DNA of 64,000 nt from Methanoculleus sediminis. GTDB taxonomy: Archaea; Halobacteriota; Methanomicrobia; Methanomicrobiales; Methanoculleaceae. This document shows, piece after piece, positions 35,690-44,002 of this stretch. The notes under the pieces were generated by a model. That model searched no databases. It was given only the letters and a program-made list of their open reading frames with translations, and was not told the DNA's origin. Numbering within the stretch: position 1 is the stretch's first letter; every line of letters starts with the position of its first letter. The DNA is taken from NCBI RefSeq assembly GCF_001017125.1, contig NZ_JXOJ01000001.1:328133-392132 (forward strand), given 5' to 3'. A program made the position numbers and the translations under genes.

Positions 35690-36115
35690 ATGATCATCTC
35701 GTCCAGCGAAATCGTTCGCCGGCTCCAGGACGGCGATCTCGTCATCGAGCCATACCACGGTGCATCCCAGCAGCCCGCATCCTACGATCTCCGCGCGGCC
35801 GAAGAGATCGTGCTCCCGCGCGGCGCATGCACCCTCGTCCCCTCGATCGAGCGGGTGGAACTCCCGCGGGACCTCGCGGCAACCCTCAGGTGCCGCTCCT
35901 CGCTCGCGCGTCGCGGCGTCCTCCTCGGCGGCGGGTTCGTCGACCCCGGATTCCGCGGCCAGCTGACGCTCTGCCTGACGAACGCCGGCGCAGAGGAGAT
36001 CCGCCTTTCCAAAGGCGACCGGATCGTGCAGATGATCCTGCAGGAAGTGTTGAACGGCGACCGGCTCTATCAGGGCCGGTACCAGGACAGTGTTGGCACG
36101 GTGCATACACGATGA
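35690..36115 (+). CDS. dCTP deaminase/dUTPase family protein, deaminase Glu replaced
   Basis: 141 aa, shorter than the usual 160-205. Fold signature is clear: SYDLRAAEEI, RCRSSLARRGVLL and GGFVDPGFRGQLTL. In dCTP deaminases a Glu follows this block (L-E-[IF]); here the residue is Cys95 (TLCLTN). dUTPases do not need that Glu but use an Asp in the preceding I/V-D-x-x-[YF]-R-G motif, which is kept (D85). So I infer dUTP hydrolysis, or a nucleotide-sensing role, rather than dCTP deamination. The start Met (35690) is preferred over the open frame upstream, which overlaps the tRNA gene. Stop overlaps the next ATG by 4 nt. Confidence 0.82.
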   Translation: MIISSSEIVRRLQDGDLVIEPYHGASQQPASYDLRAAEEIVLPRGACTLVPSIERVELPRDLAATLRCRSSLARRGVLLGGGFVDPGFRGQLTLCLTNAGAEEIRLSKGDRIVQMILQEVLNGDRLYQGRYQDSVGTVHTR

Positions 36116-37080
36116 CTCCGTCGATACGTTCGGAACGGAAGTATCTTGAGATCCTGCGGATTCTTGCGGAATCGCACGAACCCCTGGGAGCGAAACGGTT
36201 GAGTGAGAAGATGGCCGAACGGGGATTCGTCTTAAGCGACCGCGCCGTTCAGTACTACCTCCAGTACCTCGACGAGATGGGGTTTACGGAGAAGGTCGGG
36301 AACCGGGGCCGCCTCCTCACCGAGGCCGGGATCGCCGAGAGCGAGAGCGCGCTCGTCGATCAAAGGCTCGGCTTCATCATATCGAGGCTCGAGCAGCTCG
36401 CCTTCCGGAGCACGTTCGACCCGTCGACCGCCACGGGCAGCGTCGCCTATAACCTTTCTTTCGTGCGGGAAGAGGATCTCCAGGCCGTCACGGCAGCCTT
36501 CGACGAGGTGGCGGCGGCGGGTTACGGGTTCCTGAACGCCTACCGGATCGTCGATGCCGACCCCCGCATACCCGACGGCCACGCCGGGATCATGACGGCC
36601 TGCAGTGTCACTCTGGACGGGGTTCTCCAGAAGATGGGCATCCCGACGAGGCTCGAGTATGCCGGCAGGATTGCCGTCGATGAGCACGGCGCCGCCGGAT
36701 TCCTGGATCTCATCGGTTACCGCGGGACGTCGGTCGACCCGCTCCACCTCTTCATATCCGCCGGGCTCACCTCGATCAACCGGCTGGTGACGACCCGGGC
36801 CGGCGTCGCGCTTGCAAACGTCCGTGCAGTGCCCGCGGCCGCACGCTATCGGGTGGAGGTGACCGTCGGCCTGATGGAGGAGTGCGGCTTCACCTTCCCT
36901 GCCGGGGGGGGCATCGGCGAGTTCAATCTCCCGAAACACCCCTACCGTCTCTCCGTCGTTGCGCTCAGCGGTATGAATATGGTAGGGAACGCCATTGAGA
37001 AAGGCTACACCATCAAAACCGAGATTGGTGCAGGAACCGTACCATTCGAGAAAATAGCGGACGCTACCGGATCCAGGTGA
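36112..37080 (+). CDS. nrpR: NrpR-type transcriptional repressor, single effector domain
   Basis: 322 aa. A winged-helix DNA-binding domain (about 5-75: EILRILAESHEPLGAKRLSEKM...DRAVQYYLQYLDEMGF) followed by one NrpR effector domain (about 85-320). NrpR represses nitrogen-fixation and ammonium-assimilation genes and is released by 2-oxoglutarate; some methanogens have one protein with two effector domains, others split NrpRI/NrpRII. This single-domain form resembles NrpRI, so a second subunit should exist elsewhere. ATGA overlap with the dUTPase-family gene. Regulation of other targets is possible. Confidence 0.85.
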   Translation: MTPSIRSERKYLEILRILAESHEPLGAKRLSEKMAERGFVLSDRAVQYYLQYLDEMGFTEKVGNRGRLLTEAGIAESESALVDQRLGFIISRLEQLAFRSTFDPSTATGSVAYNLSFVREEDLQAVTAAFDEVAAAGYGFLNAYRIVDADPRIPDGHAGIMTACSVTLDGVLQKMGIPTRLEYAGRIAVDEHGAAGFLDLIGYRGTSVDPLHLFISAGLTSINRLVTTRAGVALANVRAVPAAARYRVEVTVGLMEECGFTFPAGGGIGEFNLPKHPYRLSVVALSGMNMVGNAIEKGYTIKTEIGAGTVPFEKIADATGSR

Positions 37081-39013
37081 TCCCGTCGTCCGTGTCGTCG
37101 TCCGGTTTCTTCTCTTCGTTTTGGTTCTTCTGCCGGGCGGCCGCGTCGATCACCTCGAGCTTTCCGCGCGAGGGATCGACCTCCTTCGGGCGAGGGCCGG
37201 ATCTGGCAAATCCCTTCCGGCCCAGCGAACCGTCCTTCGGCAAGGGCATCCCCTCGCGCACGTGCAGGCCGGCTTCCTCGAAGAGGCCGTCCTTCGGCCG
37301 CTGCATCCCGTGGCCGAGCGTAACGTGATCGCCGGTGAACACCCCTTCTTTCGGCCGCTGTATCCCGCGGTCCAGAGTGCCCGCATCTGCGGAAAGCGCC
37401 CCCTCTTTCGGCCGCTGCACGGGTTTTAAGGATGTGGAATATGCTATCGCATCGTCTTTCGGACCTGTCTTCTCGATACTGATCCCTTTGAGGCCGAAGG
37501 TGGAGTTCTTCGGGGCGGGCACCGAAGAGGTGACCGAGGCCGACCCGGTGAGATCGATCTCCCTCCCGCCCTGCTTCGGCGGAAGGACGACGGGGCCTTC
37601 ATCCTGCCCCGTCTCGGCTTTCGGGAGCATATCGATGGTATCGTCCCTGCGCTTCCGGCCGCTCCCGCCGCTGCCGGGGAGCGTGATCATCTCATCCTTC
37701 TCCGGTGTGGTTGGTTCTGCCATGTACCCGATCTCCTCAAGATATGCCGACTCAAGAGGTGAGGCAAAGCCCCGGGCACCCTCGTCGTCCGGCATCTCGG
37801 GGACGGCGCCGGTTGCCCGTGCCGCCTCCTCTTCACGCAGCCGCGCCTCCTCGTCCGCCCTCAATCGTTCTTCCTCGCACTCAAGCCGGTATTCCGTCCG
37901 GATGTCCCGGATCTCCTCTACCCGGGGGATGTTGGTGAGACCCGAGAGCACGATGATGATCCCCACAAACGATGTGTTCTTCACCGGGTAGTCCCCCGAC
38001 CGCATCTCGAGCCCGGCGATGCTCCGATCGATCCACTTCCGGACGGTCTGGAACCCCTTCATCGAGAGTTCGGCCGAAGGCCCGGCGATCAGCACCAGTG
38101 CCTTGTCGGCGCTCGTGAGGTCGCAGGGAACCGATACGTCTTCGTAGACCGCTTTTTTGGCGAGGGAGATGATTCGGGCAGCCTTTTCCTGCGAACCCTG
38201 AATGAAGTCTTTCAGCGACTGTCGCCGGTGGAGAACGTTCAGCCATCCGGTCGGCAGTCGCTCCGTGGCGTAGCCGACCGCAACGAAACCGTTTCCCTTC
38301 AGGGTGTTCAAGACCTCCCCGGCATCCAGAACGATCTCGGCGACGTCGAGTCCGGATTCGTTGAATTCTCCGGCGCGAAGAAGAAGGCCAATCTGGCGCG
38401 CAATCCTCTCGTTGAGCATGTTGTAGTGTGTTCTCGGGTCCGATCCTATGGGGAGCTGGCGCAGCTGGCCCATGACGCCGGTGTTCTCGGACTCGGCTGC
38501 AGCGGCGGCTGCCTTGATCTTCTGCGACCAGGTCTCGTTGTCGAAGAGGATGACGGCATCGACGATCTCCTGGAGCACGTCGAGGTCATCGGCGGCCTTG
38601 GCCGAGACCCGCTTTCCCTCCTCCAGGCACGGCAGTATGGCAAGAGCGAAGATCGGTTCCACGTAGGACTTCCGGATCTCGGCGATGATGAGCGGTGCGA
38701 TGTCGATGACGCTGCCCCCGAGCCCGCAGCAGAAGAGGATGGCATCGATCTCCATCGTATCCATACTCTGGAGGCGGGTCATCACCTCCTCGATGTCGAT
38801 CACGTCCGTGACTTGAGCGCGGTCCGACATATCGACCCACGGGAAGAAGATCCTTGCAGGGTCCGGGAGGTGGCGGAGTTGCAGCAGGGAGTTCGGGTCG
38901 ATGTCGATCGCTACCGCACTCATGCAGTAGACTCTGCTGCGCCGGTCGTGGTCGTAGAGTTGATCCACAACCCTTGAGCCGGCGCCGCCCAGCCCTATCG
39001 TCAGCACTCGCAT
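37064..39013 (-). CDS. Tubulin/FtsZ/CetZ-like protein with charged helix and 19-residue repeat tail
   Basis: 649 aa. Residues 1-360 look like a tubulin-superfamily GTPase: GLGGAG (7-12), a modified T4 loop CCGLGGSVID (95-104) in place of GGGTGSG, FALAILPCLEEGKR and VDAVILFDNETW (151-162), which is most like CetZ. A Glu/Arg-rich helix (about 372-400) precedes an acidic, disordered tail. There, five copies of a (Q)RPK(E/D)G motif recur every 17-19 residues (533, 552, 571, 590, 607). The tail is probably a binding platform. Single gene, convergent with nrpR (17 nt overlap). The atypical T4 loop makes GTP hydrolysis uncertain. Confidence 0.8.
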   Translation of the reverse strand: MRVLTIGLGGAGSRVVDQLYDHDRRSRVYCMSAVAIDIDPNSLLQLRHLPDPARIFFPWVDMSDRAQVTDVIDIEEVMTRLQSMDTMEIDAILFCCGLGGSVIDIAPLIIAEIRKSYVEPIFALAILPCLEEGKRVSAKAADDLDVLQEIVDAVILFDNETWSQKIKAAAAAAESENTGVMGQLRQLPIGSDPRTHYNMLNERIARQIGLLLRAGEFNESGLDVAEIVLDAGEVLNTLKGNGFVAVGYATERLPTGWLNVLHRRQSLKDFIQGSQEKAARIISLAKKAVYEDVSVPCDLTSADKALVLIAGPSAELSMKGFQTVRKWIDRSIAGLEMRSGDYPVKNTSFVGIIIVLSGLTNIPRVEEIRDIRTEYRLECEEERLRADEEARLREEEAARATGAVPEMPDDEGARGFASPLESAYLEEIGYMAEPTTPEKDEMITLPGSGGSGRKRRDDTIDMLPKAETGQDEGPVVLPPKQGGREIDLTGSASVTSSVPAPKNSTFGLKGISIEKTGPKDDAIAYSTSLKPVQRPKEGALSADAGTLDRGIQRPKEGVFTGDHVTLGHGMQRPKDGLFEEAGLHVREGMPLPKDGSLGRKGFARSGPRPKEVDPSRGKLEVIDAAARQKNQNEEKKPDDDTDDGITWIR

Positions 39014-39323
39014 GAGATTATACTCCCCGTCTGATACCTTCGCATGCCCTGAGTGACCTTTGCCGCGAAAGAAGCATGAATATCATCCAAAACTATTGAT
39101 GAATATGTGGGCGGACGAACATATACATTTCTGTACGTTCCGGGAAGGGGGACCCCGCCCATTCACGAAACTCTATTATTTAAGTATTCCGGTTTAACTT
39201 CCCCCTGCTGAAGCCCCCTGGAGGGTAAGGAAGAAGAATCCCCAGATGTCCTGGAGAACCCTTTACACCTCTCCGTTTTGCACTACCTGTGCAGTACGTG
39301 TCGTTTGGAGAGCACAAAATGAT
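39014..39323. other. Intergenic tract upstream of mer
   Basis: About 310 bp with no gene. It contains a small dyad GCAC-TACCT-GTGC at 39283-39295, about 30 nt upstream of the mer TATA box, and polypurine stretches. A regulatory function is possible only. Confidence 0.4.
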
Positions 39324-39334
39324 AATATATATAA
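39324..39334 (+). promoter_or_regulatory. TATA box of mer
   Basis: AATATATATAA predicts a start at about 39354, leaving a leader of about 17 nt that holds GAGGTG (39358-39363) before the TTG start. Confidence 0.65.
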
Positions 39335-39370
39335 CTCCCGGCACGTAACTACTCAATGAGGTGTATAGCC

Positions 39371-40363
39371 TTGACTACATATGGAATTGAATTTGTGCCC
39401 GGAGCAATCAACGTCAAGCAGGTGGTGAATTACACCAAGCTTGCAGAGTCGAAGGATATCGACTACGCTTGGATCACGAACCACTACAACAACCGTCATG
39501 CATACCCGACCCTCGCGATGATCGCGGCAAACACTGACACGATCAAGATGGGCCCGGGCATCATGAACACGTTCACCGACACCCCGGCAGCCATTGCCTC
39601 CTTCATGGCTACCTTAAACGAGATCTCCGACGGACGTGCCGTCCTCGGTATCGGACCCGGCGACCTCTCGACCCTCCCGAAGCTCGCGATCGACCCCGTC
39701 AAGCCCGTCGGTCACCTGAAGGAAGGTGTCGAGCAGATCCGGAAACTCCTCGCCGGCGAAGAGGTCAAGAAGACCGGAAACCTGGAGTTCTTCGACTACG
39801 ACGGCGCCAAGCTGACCGGCGTCACCCTGCCCGGCAAGAAGGGCATCCCGGTCTACATCGGTGCCCAGGGCCCCAAGGTGCTCGAGCTCGCCGGAACGAT
39901 CGGTGACGGCGCCCTGATCAACGCATCGAACCCCAAGGACTTCCAGGTCGCCATCCCGATCATCAAGAAGGCCATGGAAGCGGTCGACAAGAAGAAGTTC
40001 GACGTCGGCGCCTACACCGCCATGTCCATCGACATGGACGAGAAGAAGGCCCGGAACGCCGCGAAGATCGTCGCCGCGTTCATCGCCGCAGGCTCTCCGC
40101 CCGACCTCCTCAAGCGCCACAACCTCAACCTCGACAACGTCGCGAAGATCAAGGAAGCGCTCGGCCGCTTCGACTTCAAGACGGTCGGCGGACTCGTCGG
40201 CGACGCGGAGATCGACGCCTTCACCATCGCCGGAACCCCCGACATGGTCAAGCAGAAGTGCGAAGACCTTGCAAAGTCCGGAGTTACCCAGATCATCTTC
40301 GGCTCGCCGCTCGGCCCCGACATGACCAACTCCATCCGCCTCCTCGGCAAGTACATTGTCTGA
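39371..40363 (+). CDS. mer: F420-dependent 5,10-methylene-H4MPT reductase
   Basis: 330 aa from TTG. Mer reduces methylene-tetrahydromethanopterin to methyl-H4MPT with F420H2, the fifth step of CO2-dependent methanogenesis. Luciferase-like TIM barrel; family segments: TYGIEFVPG, AWITNHYNNRHAYPTLAMIA, MGPGIMNTFTDTPAA, GIGPGDLSTLPKLAIDP. The TTG at 39371 yields the family N-terminus MTTYGIEFVP and sits 7 nt after GAGGTG; the ATG at 39356 would add MRCIA and consume the ribosome site. Codons are strongly biased, as expected for an abundant enzyme. Confidence 0.97.
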   Translation: MTTYGIEFVPGAINVKQVVNYTKLAESKDIDYAWITNHYNNRHAYPTLAMIAANTDTIKMGPGIMNTFTDTPAAIASFMATLNEISDGRAVLGIGPGDLSTLPKLAIDPVKPVGHLKEGVEQIRKLLAGEEVKKTGNLEFFDYDGAKLTGVTLPGKKGIPVYIGAQGPKVLELAGTIGDGALINASNPKDFQVAIPIIKKAMEAVDKKKFDVGAYTAMSIDMDEKKARNAAKIVAAFIAAGSPPDLLKRHNLNLDNVAKIKEALGRFDFKTVGGLVGDAEIDAFTIAGTPDMVKQKCEDLAKSGVTQIIFGSPLGPDMTNSIRLLGKYIV

Positions 40364-40382
40364 GACGGAAAAACACGATCGC

Positions 40383-40390
40383 TTTTTTTT
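40383..40390 (+). terminator. Poly-T terminator after mer
   Basis: T8 starting 20 nt after the stop codon. Confidence 0.6.
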
Positions 40391-40511
40391 ACGGCATTGC
40401 CGGATGGTTCAGACCGGGTACTCCCGGGTCTCATCGTGGTCTCCGGCGTCACCATCCGCAGTCCGGACAGGGTTTTATACGCTCGGCGCGCCAACCGGAG
40501 TATGAAAGGCA

Positions 40512-41441
40512 ATGTTCACCACCCGCGAGATCCTGACGGAACGGGGGATTCTCCAGTACCGTCGGGAGTCTCTCACCGGCATCCGGTGCCGGATCAGTCC
40601 CGTCCGGGTCGAGCGGCAGATCGACACCGCTCCTGCCATGCCTTCATCCCGCGACGGGTGCCCTTTCTGCCCCGATGCTCTAGATTCCTCCACTCCGACG
40701 TTCGAGGACGGCAGCCGACTCCGGTGCGGGGAGAGCGTGACGTTCCCGAACCTCTACCCGTTCGCCGGACGCCATGTGGTTACGGTGATCACGCCCGATC
40801 ACGGGCCCGGCCGGTTCGATGCGAGGTGCCTCGCCGATGCCATCTCCGGCACGGCAGAGGCCCTCGCTCGAACTCCCGGATATGCGAGCATCAACTGGAA
40901 TCACCTCCCGTCGGCGGGTGCGAGCATCGTCCACCCGCACCTGCAGGGCATCGCCGATGCGGAACCCACCCGCCTTGCGGACCTCTACCTCTCCGGCGGC
41001 CGCCGCTATCTCGCCGATCACGGCCGTCTCTACTGGGACGACCTTGTAGAGCACGAACGCTGCTCGGAGCGGTTTCTCTTCGAGAACGAGATCTTCTGGT
41101 CGGCAAACCCCGTCCCCCTGGGCGAGCGTGAGGTGCGGGGAATCCTTCCGATATCGACGCTTGAGGAACTCGAACCGTACATCGTGCCGCTGGCCGACGG
41201 AATCCTCCGTATCGTCGACTTTTACCGGAGCCTCGGCACGCACGCCTTCAACGTCTCGATCTTCTTTGATGCCCCCGGAAAAGCCGGGCAGGGCCATCGT
41301 GCCTTCTGCTCCATCATCGCACGGTTGAACCCGAACACCTTCTCCATGTGCGACTCGGCGTTCATGGAGCGGCTGCACCTGGAACCGGTCATCCTGACGC
41401 TCCCCGAAGACCTGAATGCGCTCTTCCGGGAGAAAAGTTGA
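40512..41441 (+). CDS. Galactose-1-phosphate uridylyltransferase-like protein (HIT superfamily)
   Basis: 309 aa. Zinc-type pair C50-P-F-C53 (DGCPFCPD), a second-half NWNH131LPSAGAS and the active-site motif H141-P-H143-L-Q (VHPHLQG), where the middle histidine takes the UMP in GalT. Sequence is divergent from bacterial GalT and ends without the second His cluster seen there, so the nucleotide and sugar are uncertain; UTP-hexose or ADP-sugar transfer are options. A TATA-like GGTTTTATAC lies near 40470. Confidence 0.8.
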   Translation: MFTTREILTERGILQYRRESLTGIRCRISPVRVERQIDTAPAMPSSRDGCPFCPDALDSSTPTFEDGSRLRCGESVTFPNLYPFAGRHVVTVITPDHGPGRFDARCLADAISGTAEALARTPGYASINWNHLPSAGASIVHPHLQGIADAEPTRLADLYLSGGRRYLADHGRLYWDDLVEHERCSERFLFENEIFWSANPVPLGEREVRGILPISTLEELEPYIVPLADGILRIVDFYRSLGTHAFNVSIFFDAPGKAGQGHRAFCSIIARLNPNTFSMCDSAFMERLHLEPVILTLPEDLNALFREKS

Positions 41442-41467
41442 TTATGCGCCGGCGTTAACTCCTTCTC

Positions 41468-42889
41468 ATGACGGAGCCGCGCGGATTCCTGGTCGGCGGA
41501 GAATGGCGAACGAGCACCGAGATCCTGGACGTGCGGTTTCCCTACACGGGGGAGGTCTTCGGCCGGGTCTGCCTTGCCGGGAGCGACGACGTCGAGGACG
41601 CCCTCCGCTGTGCAGAACGCGGGTTCTCCTCAATGCGGCGCCTTCCGGCCCACCGCCGTTCGGAGATCCTCTACAGCCTCGCCGAACTCATCCGGGAACG
41701 GTCCGCGAAGCTTACCGGGACGATCATGCTCGAAGCGGGAAAGACCCGTGCCCTCGCCGAGAGCGAGGTCGTGCGTGCGCGGGAGACGATCGAGGTCTCC
41801 GCCGAGGAAGCGCGCCGAATCGACGGCACGATCCTCCCCCTCGACTGGAACGCGGCCGGGGAAGGGCGGATCGGCTGCCTCCGCCGGTTCCCGCTCGGTC
41901 CGGTGCTCGCGATCACGCCATTCAACTTCCCGCTCAACCTCGCCTGCCATAAGCTGGGGCCGGCCGTCGCTGCCGGGGACTCCGTCATCCTCAAACCTGC
42001 GTCGGCCACCCCGATCTCTTCGCTGATGCTCGGTGAGATGGCGCTTGACGCCGGGATCCCGCCCGAAGCGATCAGCGTCGTCCCCTGCCGTACCGATCTT
42101 GCGGAGCGGATGGTGCGGGACGACCGGGTTGTCTGCGTGAGTTTCACCGGGAGCCCGGCCGTCGGGTGGCACCTCCGGGAGATCGCCGGCAGGAAGCGTG
42201 TCGGACTGGAACTTGGCGGCAACGCGGCCGTGATCGTTCACGAAGATGCCGATATCCTCTTTGCGGTCGCCCGGATCGTTGCCGGCGCCTTCTCGAACGC
42301 CGGCCAGACCTGCATCTCGGTGCAGCGGGTCTACCTCCATCGGCCGATCTATGAGGAGACGCTCGCGCTGCTCGTCGAGCGGGTTCGTGCCCTTACCGCC
42401 GGCGACCCGCGCGAACCCGGCATCGAGGTGGGCCCGATGATCTCGGAGTCTGCCGCGGAGACGGCGTTAGCAAAGGTCGAGGACGCTGTCGCGGCGGGCG
42501 CGAAGGTGCTTGCCGGCGGAATCCGCGACGGCCCGCTCGTTACGCCGACGGTTCTCGTCGAGACGACACCGGATATGGCAGTGAACCGGACGGAGGCCTT
42601 CGCCCCGGTGATGACGGTCACCCCCTACGAGACCTTCGAAGAAGCGATAGCGCTCGCGAACGACTCCGAGTACGGGCTGCAGGCGGGCATCTTCACCCAC
42701 GATTCCCGGAGGATCGCGCAGGCGTTCGCGGAACTCCGGGTCGGCGGCCTGGTGGTCAACGACATCTCGACGTTCCGGATGGACCACGCCCCCTACGGCG
42801 GGGTCAGGGGTTCGGGCATCGGGCGCGAGGGGCCGAAGTACGCAATCGAGGAGATGACCGAAGAGCGGATGATGATCTTTTCGCCGTAG
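41468..42889 (+). CDS. NAD(P)-dependent aldehyde dehydrogenase
   Basis: 473 aa with the ALDH catalytic residues N153 (PFNFPLN), E248 (LELGGNA) and C282 (GQTCIS). It oxidises an aldehyde to the acid. Related methanogen enzymes include lactaldehyde dehydrogenase (CofA, for F420 synthesis) and non-phosphorylating glyceraldehyde-3-phosphate dehydrogenase; the sequence alone does not decide between them. It begins 26 nt after the GalT-like gene, so they may form an operon. Confidence 0.9.
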   Translation: MTEPRGFLVGGEWRTSTEILDVRFPYTGEVFGRVCLAGSDDVEDALRCAERGFSSMRRLPAHRRSEILYSLAELIRERSAKLTGTIMLEAGKTRALAESEVVRARETIEVSAEEARRIDGTILPLDWNAAGEGRIGCLRRFPLGPVLAITPFNFPLNLACHKLGPAVAAGDSVILKPASATPISSLMLGEMALDAGIPPEAISVVPCRTDLAERMVRDDRVVCVSFTGSPAVGWHLREIAGRKRVGLELGGNAAVIVHEDADILFAVARIVAGAFSNAGQTCISVQRVYLHRPIYEETLALLVERVRALTAGDPREPGIEVGPMISESAAETALAKVEDAVAAGAKVLAGGIRDGPLVTPTVLVETTPDMAVNRTEAFAPVMTVTPYETFEEAIALANDSEYGLQAGIFTHDSRRIAQAFAELRVGGLVVNDISTFRMDHAPYGGVRGSGIGREGPKYAIEEMTEERMMIFSP

Positions 42890-43686
42890 ATGATGCTATC
42901 CGTCAATGAGGCGGCAGGTGCCGGGCGAATAGTTTCTTACACGAATAGTGGCTTTTCGAAGGTGAAGGTGTTTGAGAAGGCCGATGCTCGCGAATCGCCT
43001 CTCGTTTTCCGCATCTGCCACTTTTCTGCGACCACACTGACACGGTTTTCGAGGTGATATCGCCACGCACCGCCCGCCCCCTGGGGAGGGGAACGACTGC
43101 TGGAACAGCAGGAGTTTGAGCACCGCAGGTGCGATTGAGGAGCGCGAAGCGCGGGCGGTGGGGGGCTTTTGAGGAGAGCCATTCGGTGTGAGGAGACGGG
43201 GGGGCGTGCCCCCCTCCCCACCTGACGGTGGTCGAGCTCCGTTCCTATCGGAACGTCGCACTCCCCGTCAGCCCCTCCCCCCCCCAGGGGCGATAGTCCC
43301 ACGGCCCACTGCACGGGGTTCTTTCTTTATTTTGGCTTTGTTGAACCCCTCTCCCGGAGGATGAATTATCTCCGGATAATCCACGTCTCACCGACGCACG
43401 CGAAGGCGCGAAGAACGCGAAGTCTGGATGGGTATTGACTGTCTCCCTTCGCGACTTCGCGGCTCGAAGCCTACGGCTTCTCACGCTCCCGTCCTGTAGA
43501 CGGTCGCGGCTCGCACCTACGGTGCTCAAGCTCGCTGCGCTCGCACTTCGCGTGAGACCCACATCACCCGCCTCTATCGGCAACCGGGTGTTATCCAGGG
43601 GTTGTGGAAAGCATCTCAACAGGGCCTTTATTTTAACTGCGTTGTTGCCAGCACTCGAAATCCTTCGGTTTTCTCACGCCCCGGGT
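42890..43686. repeat. Non-coding mosaic of inverted repeats and GCGAAG elements
   Basis: No credible gene in about 800 bp. It has an inverted repeat CACCGCCCGC (43068-43077)/GCGGGCGGTG (43151-43160), small hairpins such as CTGCTGGAACAGCAG and GAGCGCGAAGCGC, and around 43390-43475 the sequence CACGCGAAGGCGCGAAGAACGCGAAG with an opposing CTTCGCGACTTCGCGGC, related to the element at 20.7 kb. Open frames here on the minus strand are Pro/Ser/Gly-rich and look accidental. Confidence 0.65.
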
Positions 43687-43748
43687 CTTCGCACCTGACG
43701 GCGCTCACGCTCCGGTTCTTCGCACCTGAAGGTGCTCACGCTCCGGTT
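43687..43748. repeat. Two tandem 31-bp repeats
   Basis: 43687-43717 and 43718-43748 are the same 31-bp unit with only a few changes. Each contains a small stem GCACCT...GGTGC followed by TCACGCTCCGGTT. A looser relative occurs at 43509-43560. Confidence 0.85.
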
Positions 43749-43750
43749 CT

Positions 43751-43825
43751 TACGAACCATCGCGTTACGAACCATCGCGTTACGAACCATCGCGTTACGA
43801 ACCATCGCGCTCCGAACCGTCGTGA
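43751..43825. repeat. Tandem 15-bp repeat, four units plus a degenerate fifth
   Basis: The unit tacgaaccatcgcgt is repeated head-to-tail at 43751, 43766, 43781 and 43796 (the last with one change), then a diverged copy at 43811. There are no spacers, so it is a minisatellite and not a CRISPR. Confidence 0.95.
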
Positions 43826-43879
43826 CTCGCACATAGCGGTGCTCATGCTCCAGCCTTTTGACCCGTCGCACTTTATGTG

Positions 43880-43985
43880 AGGCACCTATATCGAGATAAT
43901 CCCTGAAGACCACGATCTCGCCCCGCTTCCCGGCGAAGACAAACGACGCACCCTCTACCGGGTAACGCACTCTACAAACTCGAAA
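43880..43985 (-). pseudogene. Possible remnant of a protein-coding gene
   Basis: On the minus strand about 35 codons read VRYPVEGASFVFAGKRGEIVVFRDYLDIG, which has natural protein composition and a SnoaL-like K-R-G-E-I-V-x-F-R-D-Y-L-D pattern. It is preceded by mtd downstream sequence and runs into the repeat tract, with no start, ribosome site or remaining domain. I read it as the end of a decayed gene; chance cannot be excluded. Confidence 0.3.
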
Positions 43986-43990
43986 AAAAA
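43983..43990 (-). terminator. Poly-T terminator after mtd
   Basis: T8 on the minus strand, 12 nt after the mtd stop codon. Confidence 0.6.
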
Positions 43991-44002
43991 GTGGTGCCGA
44001 GG

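Noticed and set aside
35827-36111. A 417-residue NrpR with a Pro/Arg-rich extension
   Set aside because: The extension is the dUTPase-family gene in another frame; ATG at 36112 overlaps its stop and begins the winged helix.
42896-43619. Small minus-strand proteins in the repeat tract
   Set aside because: Composition is Ser/Pro/Gly-rich and frames run through inverted repeats, with no ribosome sites.
43751-43825. CRISPR array
   Set aside because: The repeats are contiguous 15-bp units without spacers, and no cas genes are present.
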